Part shown: in pieces, positions 1-9,277 of the stretch
Numbering within the stretch: position 1 is the first letter of the stretch
Layout: the number at the start of each line of letters is the position of its first letter
Origin: Planctomycetota bacterium
GTDB lineage: Bacteria > Planctomycetota > Phycisphaerae > Phycisphaerales > UBA1924
Length of the DNA stretch: 64,000 nt
Assembly (NCBI GenBank): GCA_003696675.1
Contig: RFGH01000116.1
Location: forward strand, 59,923-123,922
Direction: 5' to 3'
The notes under the pieces: generated by a model
Told to the model about the DNA's origin: nothing
The model's database searches: none
What the model saw: only the letters and a program-made list of their open reading frames with translations
Position numbers and translations under genes: made by a program

Positions 1-1263
1 CTCGGCCCACTCCTTGAACCGCGGCCAGAAGATCTCCTGGATCAGGATCTTCACGCACGCCGCGATCGGGATCGCAATCAGCAGCCCGAACACGCCGAAC
101 AACGCCCCGCCCGCAAGCGACGCGAACAGGATCGTCGGGGTGTCCATGCCCGTGCTTTTGCCCTGGATCAGCGGTGTCCAGACATAGTCGTCCAGCGCCT
201 GCCCAACGAAATACACCAGCGTCGGCGCCCCCAAGACCCACCACCAATGGCCCCGCAAGCCCGTATGCCCCTCCAGCCACAGCAGCGTCACGGAGATCGG
301 CAACCCCACCAACGCCAGATACGGCACGATCGAGAGCACCGCCACGACCGGCCCAAGGATGAACGCGCCCGGCACACCGATCGCAAAGTACGCGATCGAG
401 AACACGATCCCCTGCACGAACGCGATCGTCAAACGCCCGCGGATAAAGCCAGAAATCACCGCATCGAACTTGGTAAGCAGATCGATCACCCTCGCGCGAT
501 TCTTGTCCGGCAGCAGACTCCGACCGAAGCGTTTGACCTTGACCCACTCCGTCGCCGTGAAGAAGAAAAAGAACAGCGTCACGAAGCCCATGAACCCAAG
601 CCCGAACACCGCGCCGACCCAACCCAGCAATCGGTTGACCGTTTCTAGCCCGACATTCGCCGCGGTCTGGGCCACCTGATCGCGGTTCTCATCGATCCAC
701 TCCACGCCCGCCTGCAGCGCGTCACGGAAGGCCGAAGGCTCATCCTCCGGCGCGGTGAGCTGCTCGTATACCCACCTCCAGGTCGGACTGAACTCGTCCA
801 CCGGCTCGCCGTGCCGCCTGAACGACTCACGATCCTTCCAGTCCTCGAAAACCTTCTCGGCAGCCTCCGCTGATCCCGCTTCTGCGGCCGCCTGAACCGT
901 CCGGATGTTGTCGACGGTCCGCGAGCCGAACATCGCCAGCTGGGCCACTCCGACCGAGATCGCCACAACCGCCGGGATGACCACGAAGGTCACGGCCATC
1001 GCGATGATCCCCCCCACCGCCACCGGGCGGGACACCCCGAGCCGCCGCACCGCCCACGCGATCACAGGCTCGAACAGGTATGCCAGCAAGATCGCCAGCA
1101 GGAGCGGGACGGTGACCACCGAGGTCTTCTGGCCGACCACGATCAGTGCGAACACGCCCAGCCCGAGCAGCACATCCCGCACGGGCTGCATCTGCCAAAG
1201 GTGAAGCTTGGCCCACGCGGGGGAGGACTTCGGCGGGACGCTGCTCGGATTCGGCTCGGACAT
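1..1263 (-). CDS. AI-2E family transporter (PerM/DUF20-like), 3' end cut by window edge
   Basis: Reading the minus strand from an ATG at 1263 gives 421 codons with no stop before the window edge, so the C-terminus is missing. The product is a polytopic inner-membrane protein: a hydrophobic pair near residues 30-90, a polar soluble stretch at about 110-205, then further membrane segments. The last visible part, with FGLLIAIPIAACVKIL then FWPRFKEWAE, matches the C-terminal signature of the AI-2E/PerM permease family. Members export small molecules or ions, but substrates vary and quorum signalling should not be assumed. No clear ribosome binding site precedes the ATG. It lies 44 bp from the next minus-strand gene upstream and could share its transcript. 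Confidence 0.85.
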   Translation of the reverse strand, partial: MSEPNPSSVPPKSSPAWAKLHLWQMQPVRDVLLGLGVFALIVVGQKTSVVTVPLLLAILLAYLFEPVIAWAVRRLGVSRPVAVGGIIAMAVTFVVIPAVVAISVGVAQLAMFGSRTVDNIRTVQAAAEAGSAEAAEKVFEDWKDRESFRRHGEPVDEFSPTWRWVYEQLTAPEDEPSAFRDALQAGVEWIDENRDQVAQTAANVGLETVNRLLGWVGAVFGLGFMGFVTLFFFFFTATEWVKVKRFGRSLLPDKNRARVIDLLTKFDAVISGFIRGRLTIAFVQGIVFSIAYFAIGVPGAFILGPVVAVLSIVPYLALVGLPISVTLLWLEGHTGLRGHWWWVLGAPTLVYFVGQALDDYVWTPLIQGKSTGMDTPTILFASLAGGALFGVFGLLIAIPIAACVKILIQEIFWPRFKEWAE

Positions 1264-1306
1264 GGGGCGAGCATACCCCGAAAAACCCCGCCCCGTTACC
1301 CCGGGA

Positions 1307-1726
1307 TCACGAGCCTGCGGGTTCCAGCCCGTTGCCCATCGCCGGCTCGGCGAAGGCCTCGTCGAAGTCGTACACGCCGTCGAAATCCTCCAGCGTGTCC
1401 TCGTCCGTCTTGCGCATCAGCCCGGCATCGACCATCGCGAAGATGATCTGCCCGAAGTCCCGAGTCTCGTAGATGCCCCACTTGTTGAGCACAGCCTTGG
1501 CCAGCATCCCGTACTGCCGGACCGCGTGGTCCCTCAACCCGATGCACAGCTGCTGCCCGGTCACATGCCGATGCTCGTCCTCGAGCTCCATCAACTCCAT
1601 CTCGGTCCGACCGTGCACGGCCTCGACCGTGTGGGCCAGCCCGTCACGAATGAAGGGCAGGCACGACGGCGAATAGCCCCCGGCCCGATCGAGGATGGTC
1701 TTGATGTCGATGTCCTGTTCAGTCAT
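1307..1726 (-). CDS. Minf_1886 family protein
   Basis: The 139-residue product starts at MTEQDIDIKT; the frame is open further upstream, but the added residues are basic and unlike the family. The motifs HVTGQQLCIGLRDHAVRQYG and WGIYETRDFGQIIF, followed by an acidic DFD-rich tail, match the small Minf_1886 family, which is common in Planctomycetota and Verrucomicrobiota and has no established function. It is soluble, with no signal peptide or membrane segment. It sits between the mpg gene and the permease on the same strand. The family assignment rests on remembered motifs. Confidence 0.75.
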   Translation of the reverse strand: MTEQDIDIKTILDRAGGYSPSCLPFIRDGLAHTVEAVHGRTEMELMELEDEHRHVTGQQLCIGLRDHAVRQYGMLAKAVLNKWGIYETRDFGQIIFAMVDAGLMRKTDEDTLEDFDGVYDFDEAFAEPAMGNGLEPAGS

Positions 1727-1840
1727 GTGGGCCGACACTCCGGCGGAGAATCTTACTCGCCGACTACGCATTCGGGACGGACGCCCCGTCCGCTTCACCT
1801 TTTTGCCATCCGATGCCCCGCGGTTCCGCCCATTCGGGGG

Positions 1841-2461
1841 TTAGCGCGATCGAAACGGGTGATCGGCCCATACGAACCGCAGCGGCTCGTCCTTCCAGAA
1901 ACCCACCTCTCCTCCCAGCCCGATCCGTGGAGTTCGCACGATCGGCGGCTCGCTCTGACCCGCCGGCCGGTCCAGAATGGCAAGCTGGGAAGACCTGTGA
2001 AGATCCTCACCGTCCAGCGACCGATCAATCGCCATCGCCCGGCACAGCCGCCCCGGCCCCGCGCACAAGTCCCGATCCCGCAAGGCTCGCTTCCGCAGCG
2101 TGCCGCCCTCCCGCAGCCGGCGCATGGTGTCAATCCCCTCCGTCGGCTCGACCGACCGCACCAGCACGGCCGCCGGGTGATCCTTCCGAAAGCACGACAC
2201 ATTGAAACAGAAGTGCATGCCGTAGGTGAAGTAGACATACGCCGTCCCCGGCTCGGCCCACATACTCTCGTTCCGGGCCGTGCGCCGCCCGCCGGCGGCG
2301 TGGGACGCCAGATCCTCCGGCCCGGTGTACGCCTCGGTCTCGACGATCACCCCGGCGAGACGCTCGCCCGTGGGCAGGATGCGGACAAGGGTGCAACCGA
2401 TGAGACGCGGCGCGAAATCCCTAGCGGACAGTTTCCAGATCCTTTCACTGAGCGGAAGCAT
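1841..2461 (-). CDS. mpg: DNA-3-methyladenine glycosylase (AAG/MPG family)
   Basis: The 206-residue enzyme should excise alkylated purines to start base excision repair. The AAG-family motif VETEAYTGPED lies at residues 40-50, with the predicted catalytic glutamate at 43, and YGMHFCFNVS at 80-89 carries the tyrosine expected to intercalate into DNA. Length is normal for bacterial members. The start at 2461 overlaps the ccsA stop as TGATG, so its translation is probably coupled to ccsA. The longer open frame upstream lies inside ccsA and is not part of this gene. A repair gene at the tail of a cytochrome c maturation operon is an odd partnership and is probably positional. Confidence 0.9.
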   Translation of the reverse strand: MLPLSERIWKLSARDFAPRLIGCTLVRILPTGERLAGVIVETEAYTGPEDLASHAAGGRRTARNESMWAEPGTAYVYFTYGMHFCFNVSCFRKDHPAAVLVRSVEPTEGIDTMRRLREGGTLRKRALRDRDLCAGPGRLCRAMAIDRSLDGEDLHRSSQLAILDRPAGQSEPPIVRTPRIGLGGEVGFWKDEPLRFVWADHPFRSR

Positions 2462-4191
2462 CACGCGTACGCATGCAACCCCGGCAGCAGCAGGTTCACC
2501 CCGAAGTAGGTCCACAGCATCACCACGAACCCCGCCACGGACAGCCACGCCGTCGTCAGCCCGCGATCCTTGAGATTCGTAAACCGCACATGGATCACGA
2601 TCAGGTACACGATCCAGGTGACCAGCGCCCAGGTTTCTTTCGGGTCAAAGGCCCACCAGCGGCCCCACGAGTGGTCCGCCCACCACGCGCCGAGCAGGAT
2701 GCCCACACCCAGCGTCCAGAACGCGAGCTGCAGAATCGTCATCGTCGCGGTGTCCAAGTCCTTCAGCGTCCGCTGGGTGCCCAGCGACACACCGGTCTCG
2801 CCCGTGCCGAGCGCACCGGCCGCGACCAGCTCGGCCTCGGACCGACCGAAGTACTTCGCTCCGTAGTGCGTCGCCAGGTAGAACAGCGAAATGATAAAGC
2901 CCAGGGCGATCAGGCCGTAGCTGGTCAGCACGGTCGTCACATGATACTTCAGCAGCACCGAGGTGTTCAGGATGGCCGCCTCACGCTCGATGTGCTGGCC
3001 CGGGATGCCGGTCTGCGTGGCAGTGATGAGCACCAGGAACCCCGTCGCCGCCGCGGCCGCGCCGTAGAGCCACTGCTTCTTGAGCACCATCACCACAAAC
3101 CCGACGATGGCCGCGAAGAGCGACACGCCCGTCATCGACTCGAACTGGTTCTGGATCGGGAACCGCTCAGCGATCGCCCAACGCAGCCCGAAGCCCAGCC
3201 CGTGCAACGCCATCGCGATCACCAGCGTGCCCACGCCGATCGCAACCAGCCACTTCCGCCCGGTTCCGAACGCCAGAATCAGCGACACCAGCGAGACCAG
3301 GTAGACCCAATATCCATACTCGAACGCGTTCGCGTTGTTGTAGAACGACTCGAGCGAACGCCGCCCCTTCGGATACACCTCCGCGTTGATGGTCGGCAGC
3401 ACCGCGGCCAGCTCGCGGATCGCGCCGTTGGCCTTCTCGGCATCACCCGCCCGCCACGCGTTGGCGAGGGTCATCGCCGCCAGACGAGCCGGGTGGTCAC
3501 CCGGCAGGTGTCCGATGTGCAACCAAGGCTTGTCCTTCGACTCCGGCGCGACCATCTCGAGGTTCTTCCAGGAGTTGACGAAGATGCCCAACGAACGATC
3601 AACCTGCATCGCCGCACGCCGGTACTGATCCTCGCCCTGGTGCGCATCGAGCACGGGCATGACCAGCTGATCGGCCATCCGTGGCGAGATCATGCCCGTC
3701 TTCAGCCATCCCTCACGCAGCCTGCTGTCCTCGATCGCACGCTGCAGGATTTGCTGCCGAAGCGGCAGATAGCTCACGCCGATCGTGGGACGGTCGACAT
3801 AGTAACTCGGGTCGATCATGACATCGAGAAGCGTGAACATTGGGTCAAAGCTGACCTTGACCACTTTGTCACCCGAGCGGTCCAGATCGAAGTGCTTGTG
3901 GCGGCCGGTCATCATCAACACGGACTCGGCCGCCAGTGTCTCAAAGATCTTCACACGCCCGTTATGGAACACCGCCAGATCCGCCAACGGCGAGAGATCC
4001 AGCGCGTCGGCGAACGCCTTCTTCTCGGCGATCGTCATCGAAGCCGGGATCGGCTGACCGAACGGATTCTGCACATCCTCGCCAACCTCCGCGATGATCT
4101 GCGTCGCCGGATGCGCGTTGCCCTCCGGCGCGGACTGAGCCAACGCCGCGGCGGCAAACAGGAACGGAATCAACGCAAACATTCGGTTCAT
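2461..4191 (-). CDS. ccsA: Cytochrome c biogenesis protein CcsA/CcsB-type heme lyase
   Basis: CcsA is the heme-handling membrane half of System II cytochrome c maturation, working with ResB to attach heme to CxxCH motifs outside the membrane. The 576-residue product has a predicted signal sequence, a periplasmic domain of about 270 residues, then roughly eight membrane helices. The tryptophan-rich WWD motif WGRWWAFDPKETWALVTW lies near residues 500-520. Conserved histidines occur in ALHGLGFG and LLKYHVTTVL. The start at 4191 overlaps the resB stop as ATGA, which fixes it. The long N-terminal soluble domain exceeds that of a minimal CcsA. The neighbouring operons need many c-type hemes. Confidence 0.93.
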   Translation of the reverse strand: MNRMFALIPFLFAAAALAQSAPEGNAHPATQIIAEVGEDVQNPFGQPIPASMTIAEKKAFADALDLSPLADLAVFHNGRVKIFETLAAESVLMMTGRHKHFDLDRSGDKVVKVSFDPMFTLLDVMIDPSYYVDRPTIGVSYLPLRQQILQRAIEDSRLREGWLKTGMISPRMADQLVMPVLDAHQGEDQYRRAAMQVDRSLGIFVNSWKNLEMVAPESKDKPWLHIGHLPGDHPARLAAMTLANAWRAGDAEKANGAIRELAAVLPTINAEVYPKGRRSLESFYNNANAFEYGYWVYLVSLVSLILAFGTGRKWLVAIGVGTLVIAMALHGLGFGLRWAIAERFPIQNQFESMTGVSLFAAIVGFVVMVLKKQWLYGAAAAATGFLVLITATQTGIPGQHIEREAAILNTSVLLKYHVTTVLTSYGLIALGFIISLFYLATHYGAKYFGRSEAELVAAGALGTGETGVSLGTQRTLKDLDTATMTILQLAFWTLGVGILLGAWWADHSWGRWWAFDPKETWALVTWIVYLIVIHVRFTNLKDRGLTTAWLSVAGFVVMLWTYFGVNLLLPGLHAYA

Positions 4192-6833
4192 GCCGGCACC
4201 TCCGGGGACTGCGGCTGCCTGGTACGCTTCGACGGCGGCACGATCTGACCCGACTTGACCATCTCCTGGAGCCGGCGCTTCTCGCGCCGCACCAGCCACG
4301 GCTTGACATAAAACGCCCACGGGATGCCCACACCCATCAGGATGCTCCCGAACGCCACCACATGGATGCCTGGATTGTTGCCCACCCCCAAGATGGTGAA
4401 GTTCACCCGCGGCTCGGGCAGCACCCCCTGATCCACCAACGCCTGTGACTGAATCCACCCCTGGCGGTCCCACCCCGCTTGCGAGAGCTTGAACTGGTTC
4501 GGGTTCAGGCCCGCACCCAGCCGCCGCACAAAGTTCGAAACCCACAACGCCTCAGGGTCCCAATGGAACGGTGCTCGCAGCGGAGCGTTGAGCTTGATCA
4601 GGTGTTCATACGGCTTGAAATCACCGGCGGGATCGTTCGGGTCCACCGTCGGGGCCACCCGCACCACGCTCTGATAGTCACGCGGTGCACCCCGATGGTC
4701 ATACGCGATCATCTCGAAGTCCACCAGCGAGACCGAGAAGCCCGGCAGCGGCCGCTGCAGCCGCCCGAAGGCGATCCGCACCGTCCGCCCATCGGGCAGG
4801 TCCACCGCGCGAACCTTGTCCGGTTCCACATCGAGATACTTTGTAAAGGGCAACCACACGATCGTGGACCACGGCCCCCCGGGTGAGTCCGGCCCGACCG
4901 ACACCTCGACCGCCAGCATCGCGAAGGTATGCGTGCCCATCATCGAGATATCGCGATCGGCCGTCGGTGTCGGCAGCGGTCTCAACACACGCTCGGCGTG
5001 CGCCCAACGATCGCCCAACTTCAGATCGATCGTCGCGCCCTCTGTGTTCGGCACCAGATCCCGCAGCCAGCCGTCGGCGACTCGGTCCTCTACCCGCACG
5101 CGCCCGTCGGGCTGACGCACGATCGCCCGAACGCTCTCATCGGCCCGCTCGTCCAAATACACCTGCAGCCGGGTCGAATCGATGTAAGCGATCCGGATCC
5201 GTGGATCGGGCGCACCACGCATCGGGCGACCGGTCTGGGGGTCGGGCTGCTCGGACAGATCCTGATTGATCTCGGGGAAGCGGTGATACACCCAGCGTTC
5301 GACCGGATCGGGCACAACGCCGTCTTCGCCCGCGGGCGATTGGATCCGCACGATCGCCAGCGAACTCGTCGCGCCCTCATACCCCTTGGTGATGATCGGG
5401 AACGGGGGCTCCTCCGCCAGGTCCTTCACCGTCACCGTCCAGCCGGTGCTGCCCAGGTCCAGCCGCTGACCCTCGACCACCGGCACGACCGTGCGGAAAC
5501 CCTGTTCGGGGATCTCGATCACCAGCCCGTGCTGCGTGCCCAGGGGCAGCTCCGACGCAAGATCCTGCCACCGCTGGTCAGACATCTCCCGCGTGAACTC
5601 CACCGCGACGAACTCGCTGGTCCGCACACGCTGGCTCGGGTCGCCCAGGAAGAACGGGAACTCGAACACCGGCCGGTCCGCCGGCAGATTCGTCCCGGGA
5701 ATAACCGCGTACAACTCAGCCGTCCGCATCGGGTTCACGGGACCGACCGCCAGCGGCTCAGCGTGCACCCAGTCGCTGTGCGCCTCCGCGTACGGCGAGT
5801 AGCCCACCACCCGGAACTTGATATCGGGATCGACAAACTGCTGCTGGTCCTGACCCAGTCGCGCGTCGGGCACTCGGATATCCAGCGTGCGCCCACCGTC
5901 GGTCGTCGCGGCAATCTCCTGCGGCGACTGCTCCCGCTCGGCATCCGGGCGTGCCGGATTCCGCCGCTCACTGAACAGCTCGCCATCGGGCAGGCCCGCG
6001 TTCAGCCCGTAGTTGTTGTACCGCGGCACTTTGATGGCACGCTGCTGATACTGGAACCGGCCCAGCACATCCCTGTGCTGAGCTACATAGAGCACCGTGT
6101 CCTCGCGGTCGTAGAACGAACGCTGCGGCGGGCCGATCATGTCCGGCGTCGGCGCGGCACGAAGCAGCGTATCTCCCTCCTGCTTGAACCGTTGATAGAA
6201 CACCGATCCGACCGCGATCAGCACGATGCCCGAGTGCACGCTCAGCACACCGATGTTCTTGAAGTTGAACTCGATCCGCCGGACCGTGGCCACCACCATG
6301 TTGATCACGAACAGGATCAACGCCAGACGCATCGGCCACCAGGCGTAGAACTGCGTCTCCGTCATCTCCATCGACGGCAACCGCCTGAGCGTCACCGACT
6401 TGTAGGTTTCCACGAAATCCGCGAAGAGCAGCAGCCCCGAACCGGTGGCCGGGTCGTAATGCAGCGCCGGCCACACCCACCTGGCCCACGCCCCCGCACC
6501 AGCAACCATCAGACCGATCGCCGACAGCACTGTCACCGCGAAACGCGCGGCCCGGGCCTCGCTCGGCACCAGACGACGCACCAACAGCACACCGAGCGCT
6601 GCCGGGACCACCGCCGCCACAAGCACCGTGAGCGCGTAAATCAGATAGGTCGGCAACAACGCGATCAGCCCGATCGGCACCGATGCCAACGCGCAATAGA
6701 TCGAAATGAACACCAGCAGAACAACCGCCAGCGGGATCGAGCTGAACGCCCTGAGCACCCACCGCACCGGAGCCAGCGGACCCACAAGGTGCTCATTCTC
6801 CCACGCCTTGTTGACCTGCCACTTCCTGCTCAT
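4188..6833 (-). CDS. resB: ResB-like cytochrome c biogenesis protein, unusually long
   Basis: The 881-residue product is the likely ResB/Ccs1 partner of CcsA. About five hydrophobic helices lie in the first 260 residues, including the ResB-like IGVLSVHSGIVLIAVGSVFY, followed by about 550 residues that should be periplasmic and a last helix near 830-850 before a basic tail. The middle domain is much longer than in common ResB proteins. A reasonable ribosome binding site (GAAGGAAC) precedes the ATG, and a TATGAT box at 6859-6864 (reverse strand) could be a -10, though no good -35 is visible. It overlaps ccsA by four bases. The ResB call relies on gene order plus the helical frame. Confidence 0.82.
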   Translation of the reverse strand: MSRKWQVNKAWENEHLVGPLAPVRWVLRAFSSIPLAVVLLVFISIYCALASVPIGLIALLPTYLIYALTVLVAAVVPAALGVLLVRRLVPSEARAARFAVTVLSAIGLMVAGAGAWARWVWPALHYDPATGSGLLLFADFVETYKSVTLRRLPSMEMTETQFYAWWPMRLALILFVINMVVATVRRIEFNFKNIGVLSVHSGIVLIAVGSVFYQRFKQEGDTLLRAAPTPDMIGPPQRSFYDREDTVLYVAQHRDVLGRFQYQQRAIKVPRYNNYGLNAGLPDGELFSERRNPARPDAEREQSPQEIAATTDGGRTLDIRVPDARLGQDQQQFVDPDIKFRVVGYSPYAEAHSDWVHAEPLAVGPVNPMRTAELYAVIPGTNLPADRPVFEFPFFLGDPSQRVRTSEFVAVEFTREMSDQRWQDLASELPLGTQHGLVIEIPEQGFRTVVPVVEGQRLDLGSTGWTVTVKDLAEEPPFPIITKGYEGATSSLAIVRIQSPAGEDGVVPDPVERWVYHRFPEINQDLSEQPDPQTGRPMRGAPDPRIRIAYIDSTRLQVYLDERADESVRAIVRQPDGRVRVEDRVADGWLRDLVPNTEGATIDLKLGDRWAHAERVLRPLPTPTADRDISMMGTHTFAMLAVEVSVGPDSPGGPWSTIVWLPFTKYLDVEPDKVRAVDLPDGRTVRIAFGRLQRPLPGFSVSLVDFEMIAYDHRGAPRDYQSVVRVAPTVDPNDPAGDFKPYEHLIKLNAPLRAPFHWDPEALWVSNFVRRLGAGLNPNQFKLSQAGWDRQGWIQSQALVDQGVLPEPRVNFTILGVGNNPGIHVVAFGSILMGVGIPWAFYVKPWLVRREKRRLQEMVKSGQIVPPSKRTRQPQSPEVPA

Positions 6834-6879
6834 GTGTTCCTTCTACGATTTGACAGGAATCATATCGGAGTCCAGCATT

Positions 6880-8205
6880 TTAGAAGCGTTCTCGGCTGAG
6901 AATTACCCATTCCGGACCGGAATCGGCATCCATCGCCGATTTCCAAGCATCCGGCCCATCCGCCCGCACAGCCAACAGCCCGGCAATACCCCCCTCGGAT
7001 AGCTCGAACCGCCCCACATCGAGCCCCAAGGCCTTGGCCCCGTTGATCGTCGCCATCGCAAGCAAAGTCCGCAGGTCCGTACCGTCCCGACGATGCAGCA
7101 GCCGAATCTCATCGAGCGGCGAAATACGGTCAGGCGTGTCCAGATTTACGATCGAGTCCGTCCCCAGGCAAACCAGCACCCCGGCGGCCAGCATGTCCCG
7201 GTACCGGTGCGGCCCGAAATGGTCCGATGCCCCGAAATACGCCGACGCCCGGGGGCAGTACACCACCGGGGTGCCGGTGGCCGCGAGAATCTCGATCGCC
7301 CGATCGGGAGCGTCATTCACATGGGCGCACAGCACCTTGTGACGCTCCAGCAGACCCGCGAGATGCTCGACCGGGTGGCGACCTTGTCCGAGATGGTCGA
7401 GGATCGATTCGTCCCAGATCCCGAAACGCTCCAGCATCGCCCGCTGCGGCCCGGTCCCGGCCGAGATGAACTGGCGTTCCTCAGGTGTCTCGGCGAGGTG
7501 GGTGGACAGGGGAAGCCCGTGCTTTTCGGCGATCGCTGCCGCCCAGCGATAGATGGTAAGGTCGACCGTATTCGGTGCGTGGGGCTGAAGCCCGACCCGG
7601 ACCCCTGATCCGGTGAGTACGGACTGGAGTCTGGGGAGTTCGTCGCGGGCGTAGGCCGCCAACCGATCCGCCGCGAGGGCGGCCGTGCGGCCGATGCCGA
7701 AGAACTCCAGATACGACACCCCACAAAGCGGGGATTGCGCGAGCACCCGTGCCGGTGTGTCGGTCAATCGCCCGCCCGGTGCGCCGGCGATGTCCCCCAC
7801 CACCGCCGATCCACCCGCGAGCGAGAGGTCCACACCCAATCGCACGGACTCGGCGATGCCTTCGGGCGTGTCGCGCCGGCTTGCGCGGATGTGGTCGACC
7901 CACTTGACGAAGCCCTCAGACGGCTCGTGGGGCAGAGGACCAATGTGGGTCAGATCGAGGTGGGTGTGGGCGTTGACCAGGGCGGGCAGCACCAGTCGGT
8001 CCGACAGGTCGAGGCGGCGGTCAGCACGGGGAAGCCCGGGCGCGGTGAGCGCGTCGGGGCGGCCGGACGCGAGGATGCGGACGGATCCCGATTCGATGCG
8101 GAGCAAGAGCCCACCGGGCGAAAGGATGCCGCGTGTGGCGTCGGCGATGGCGTGCGCGTGGATGCGGACGGTCTGGGGATGGTCGGTGGAGAGCGTGGGC
8201 TGCAT
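6880..8205 (-). CDS. Amidohydrolase superfamily deaminase/hydrolase
   Basis: The 441-residue enzyme has the metal-binding motifs of the ATZ/TRZ-type amidohydrolases: NAHTHLDL near residue 78, STHLAETPEE near 235, CAHVND near 293 and GTDSIVNLDTPD near 348. These supply the histidines and aspartate that hold a divalent metal in a TIM barrel. Relatives deaminate guanine, cytosine, S-adenosylhomocysteine or aminodeoxyfutalosine. The last belongs to the futalosine menaquinone route and would suit a respiring planctomycete, but the sequence alone does not decide the substrate. It lies 46 bp upstream of resB and is divergent from the OmpA-type gene. Confidence 0.82.
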   Translation of the reverse strand: MQPTLSTDHPQTVRIHAHAIADATRGILSPGGLLLRIESGSVRILASGRPDALTAPGLPRADRRLDLSDRLVLPALVNAHTHLDLTHIGPLPHEPSEGFVKWVDHIRASRRDTPEGIAESVRLGVDLSLAGGSAVVGDIAGAPGGRLTDTPARVLAQSPLCGVSYLEFFGIGRTAALAADRLAAYARDELPRLQSVLTGSGVRVGLQPHAPNTVDLTIYRWAAAIAEKHGLPLSTHLAETPEERQFISAGTGPQRAMLERFGIWDESILDHLGQGRHPVEHLAGLLERHKVLCAHVNDAPDRAIEILAATGTPVVYCPRASAYFGASDHFGPHRYRDMLAAGVLVCLGTDSIVNLDTPDRISPLDEIRLLHRRDGTDLRTLLAMATINGAKALGLDVGRFELSEGGIAGLLAVRADGPDAWKSAMDADSGPEWVILSRERF

Positions 8206-8339
8206 CGGGTGATTTCACGCCCGCGGGGGTCCCGGGCCGATCTCAAAGGTTCGGCCGGGACGGGCACGGACCGTGCAGGCATCGTAGGATGAAGCCCCGC
8301 CCGGGAATGAAGCCATCGGGCGGCAACGAGGAGCGGACC

Positions 8340-9206
8340 ATGTTCAAAGGATGGACGACGTCGCGTGGTCGGATGATCCGGACCGGCGCGTTCGTGGCTC
8401 TGGCGGGCACCCTTTCCGGGTGCGTCAGCCAAGGTGAGTACGACAAGCTGTGGGAGACCAACCGCAGTCTGACCGATCGGCTCAAGCAGGTCCAGAGCGA
8501 TCTGGATGCCTGCCAGGCTCAGAACGCTTCGCTGACCGGTTCGGCAGGCTCGGCGTCGAACACGATTTCCAGCTTGACCGCTGAGAATCAGCGTCTGCGT
8601 GAGCAGCTCAACCAGTCGCTGGCGTCGATGCAGGCGCTCGAGGCCAGGCTGGGAAGCCTGGAACTGAACCGGCTCGATCCGAGCACCGATCGGGCCTTGG
8701 CGAATCTGGCTCGCCAGTACCCCGACCTGGTCGAGTACGACGCGGACCGCGGCATGCTGCGGTTCTCCAGCGACCTGACCTTCGGGTCGGGTTCGGATCA
8801 GGTGCAGGCCGGCGGTGCTGAGGCGCTCGCGAAACTGGCGCAGGTGCTGCAGACCAATGAGGCCCAGGGCTACGACATCGTGATCGTGGGGCACACCGAC
8901 AACCAGCGGATCTCGGCGTCGACCGCGCAGCGGCACCCGACCAACATGCACCTGTCGGTGCACCGGGCGATATCGGTCCGCAAGACGCTTGGCGACAAGG
9001 GCGTGGCGTGGGAGCGGATGCAGGCGGCCGGCTGGGGCGAGTACCGTCCGGCCGTTCCGAACAACCCCCGCGGCGGGACCGCCGAGAACCGGCGCGTGGA
9101 GGTCTTCCTGGTGCCCTCGACCTGGGACGGCCCGAGCGCATCGGAGAGCGCCCCCGCCCCGGCCCCGGAGCCCGGGCGCAGCGTGGACATCGACCCGACG
9201 AAGTAA
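8340..9206 (+). CDS. OmpA-family peptidoglycan-binding lipoprotein
   Basis: The 288-residue product starts at MFKGWTTSRG, placed by an AACGAGGAG ribosome binding site just upstream. A signal peptide ends in the lipobox-like LSGC. Residues about 30-110 form a coiled coil rich in Q, E and L. The C-terminal OmpA/MotB domain carries VIVGHTDNQRI and a repeat-rich AENRRVEVFLVP segment, which should bind peptidoglycan. The tail is rich in proline and alanine. It is a single-gene unit between two minus-strand operons and ends at a clear terminator. Its role is probably envelope tethering. A TAGGAT box at 8285-8290 may be a -10, but no matching -35 was found. Confidence 0.9.
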   Translation: MFKGWTTSRGRMIRTGAFVALAGTLSGCVSQGEYDKLWETNRSLTDRLKQVQSDLDACQAQNASLTGSAGSASNTISSLTAENQRLREQLNQSLASMQALEARLGSLELNRLDPSTDRALANLARQYPDLVEYDADRGMLRFSSDLTFGSGSDQVQAGGAEALAKLAQVLQTNEAQGYDIVIVGHTDNQRISASTAQRHPTNMHLSVHRAISVRKTLGDKGVAWERMQAAGWGEYRPAVPNNPRGGTAENRRVEVFLVPSTWDGPSASESAPAPAPEPGRSVDIDPTK

Positions 9207-9233
9207 ACACGCCACATCCATCGGATCGACGAG

Positions 9234-9258
9234 GCCCGGCGCGAAGCCGGGCTTTTTT
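9234..9258 (+). terminator. Rho-independent terminator after the OmpA-type gene
   Basis: A perfect 7-bp stem, GCCCGGC with GCCGGGC, closes a GCGAA loop and is followed by six T residues at 9253-9258. It begins 27 bases after the lipoprotein stop. On the opposite strand no T tract follows the hairpin, so it should act only on plus-strand transcripts. Confidence 0.9.
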
Positions 9259-9277
9259 CGTGCGCGAGCGGCAGGGA

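Noticed and set aside
1208..2509. 433-codon plus-strand open frame
   Set aside because: Antisense to the Minf_1886 and mpg genes; arginine/proline-rich, no domain, typical GC-rich shadow.
2473..4248. 591-codon plus-strand open frame
   Set aside because: Lies wholly opposite ccsA; no recognisable motif.
4929..6899. 656-codon plus-strand open frame
   Set aside because: Opposite resB; arginine- and histidine-rich shadow.
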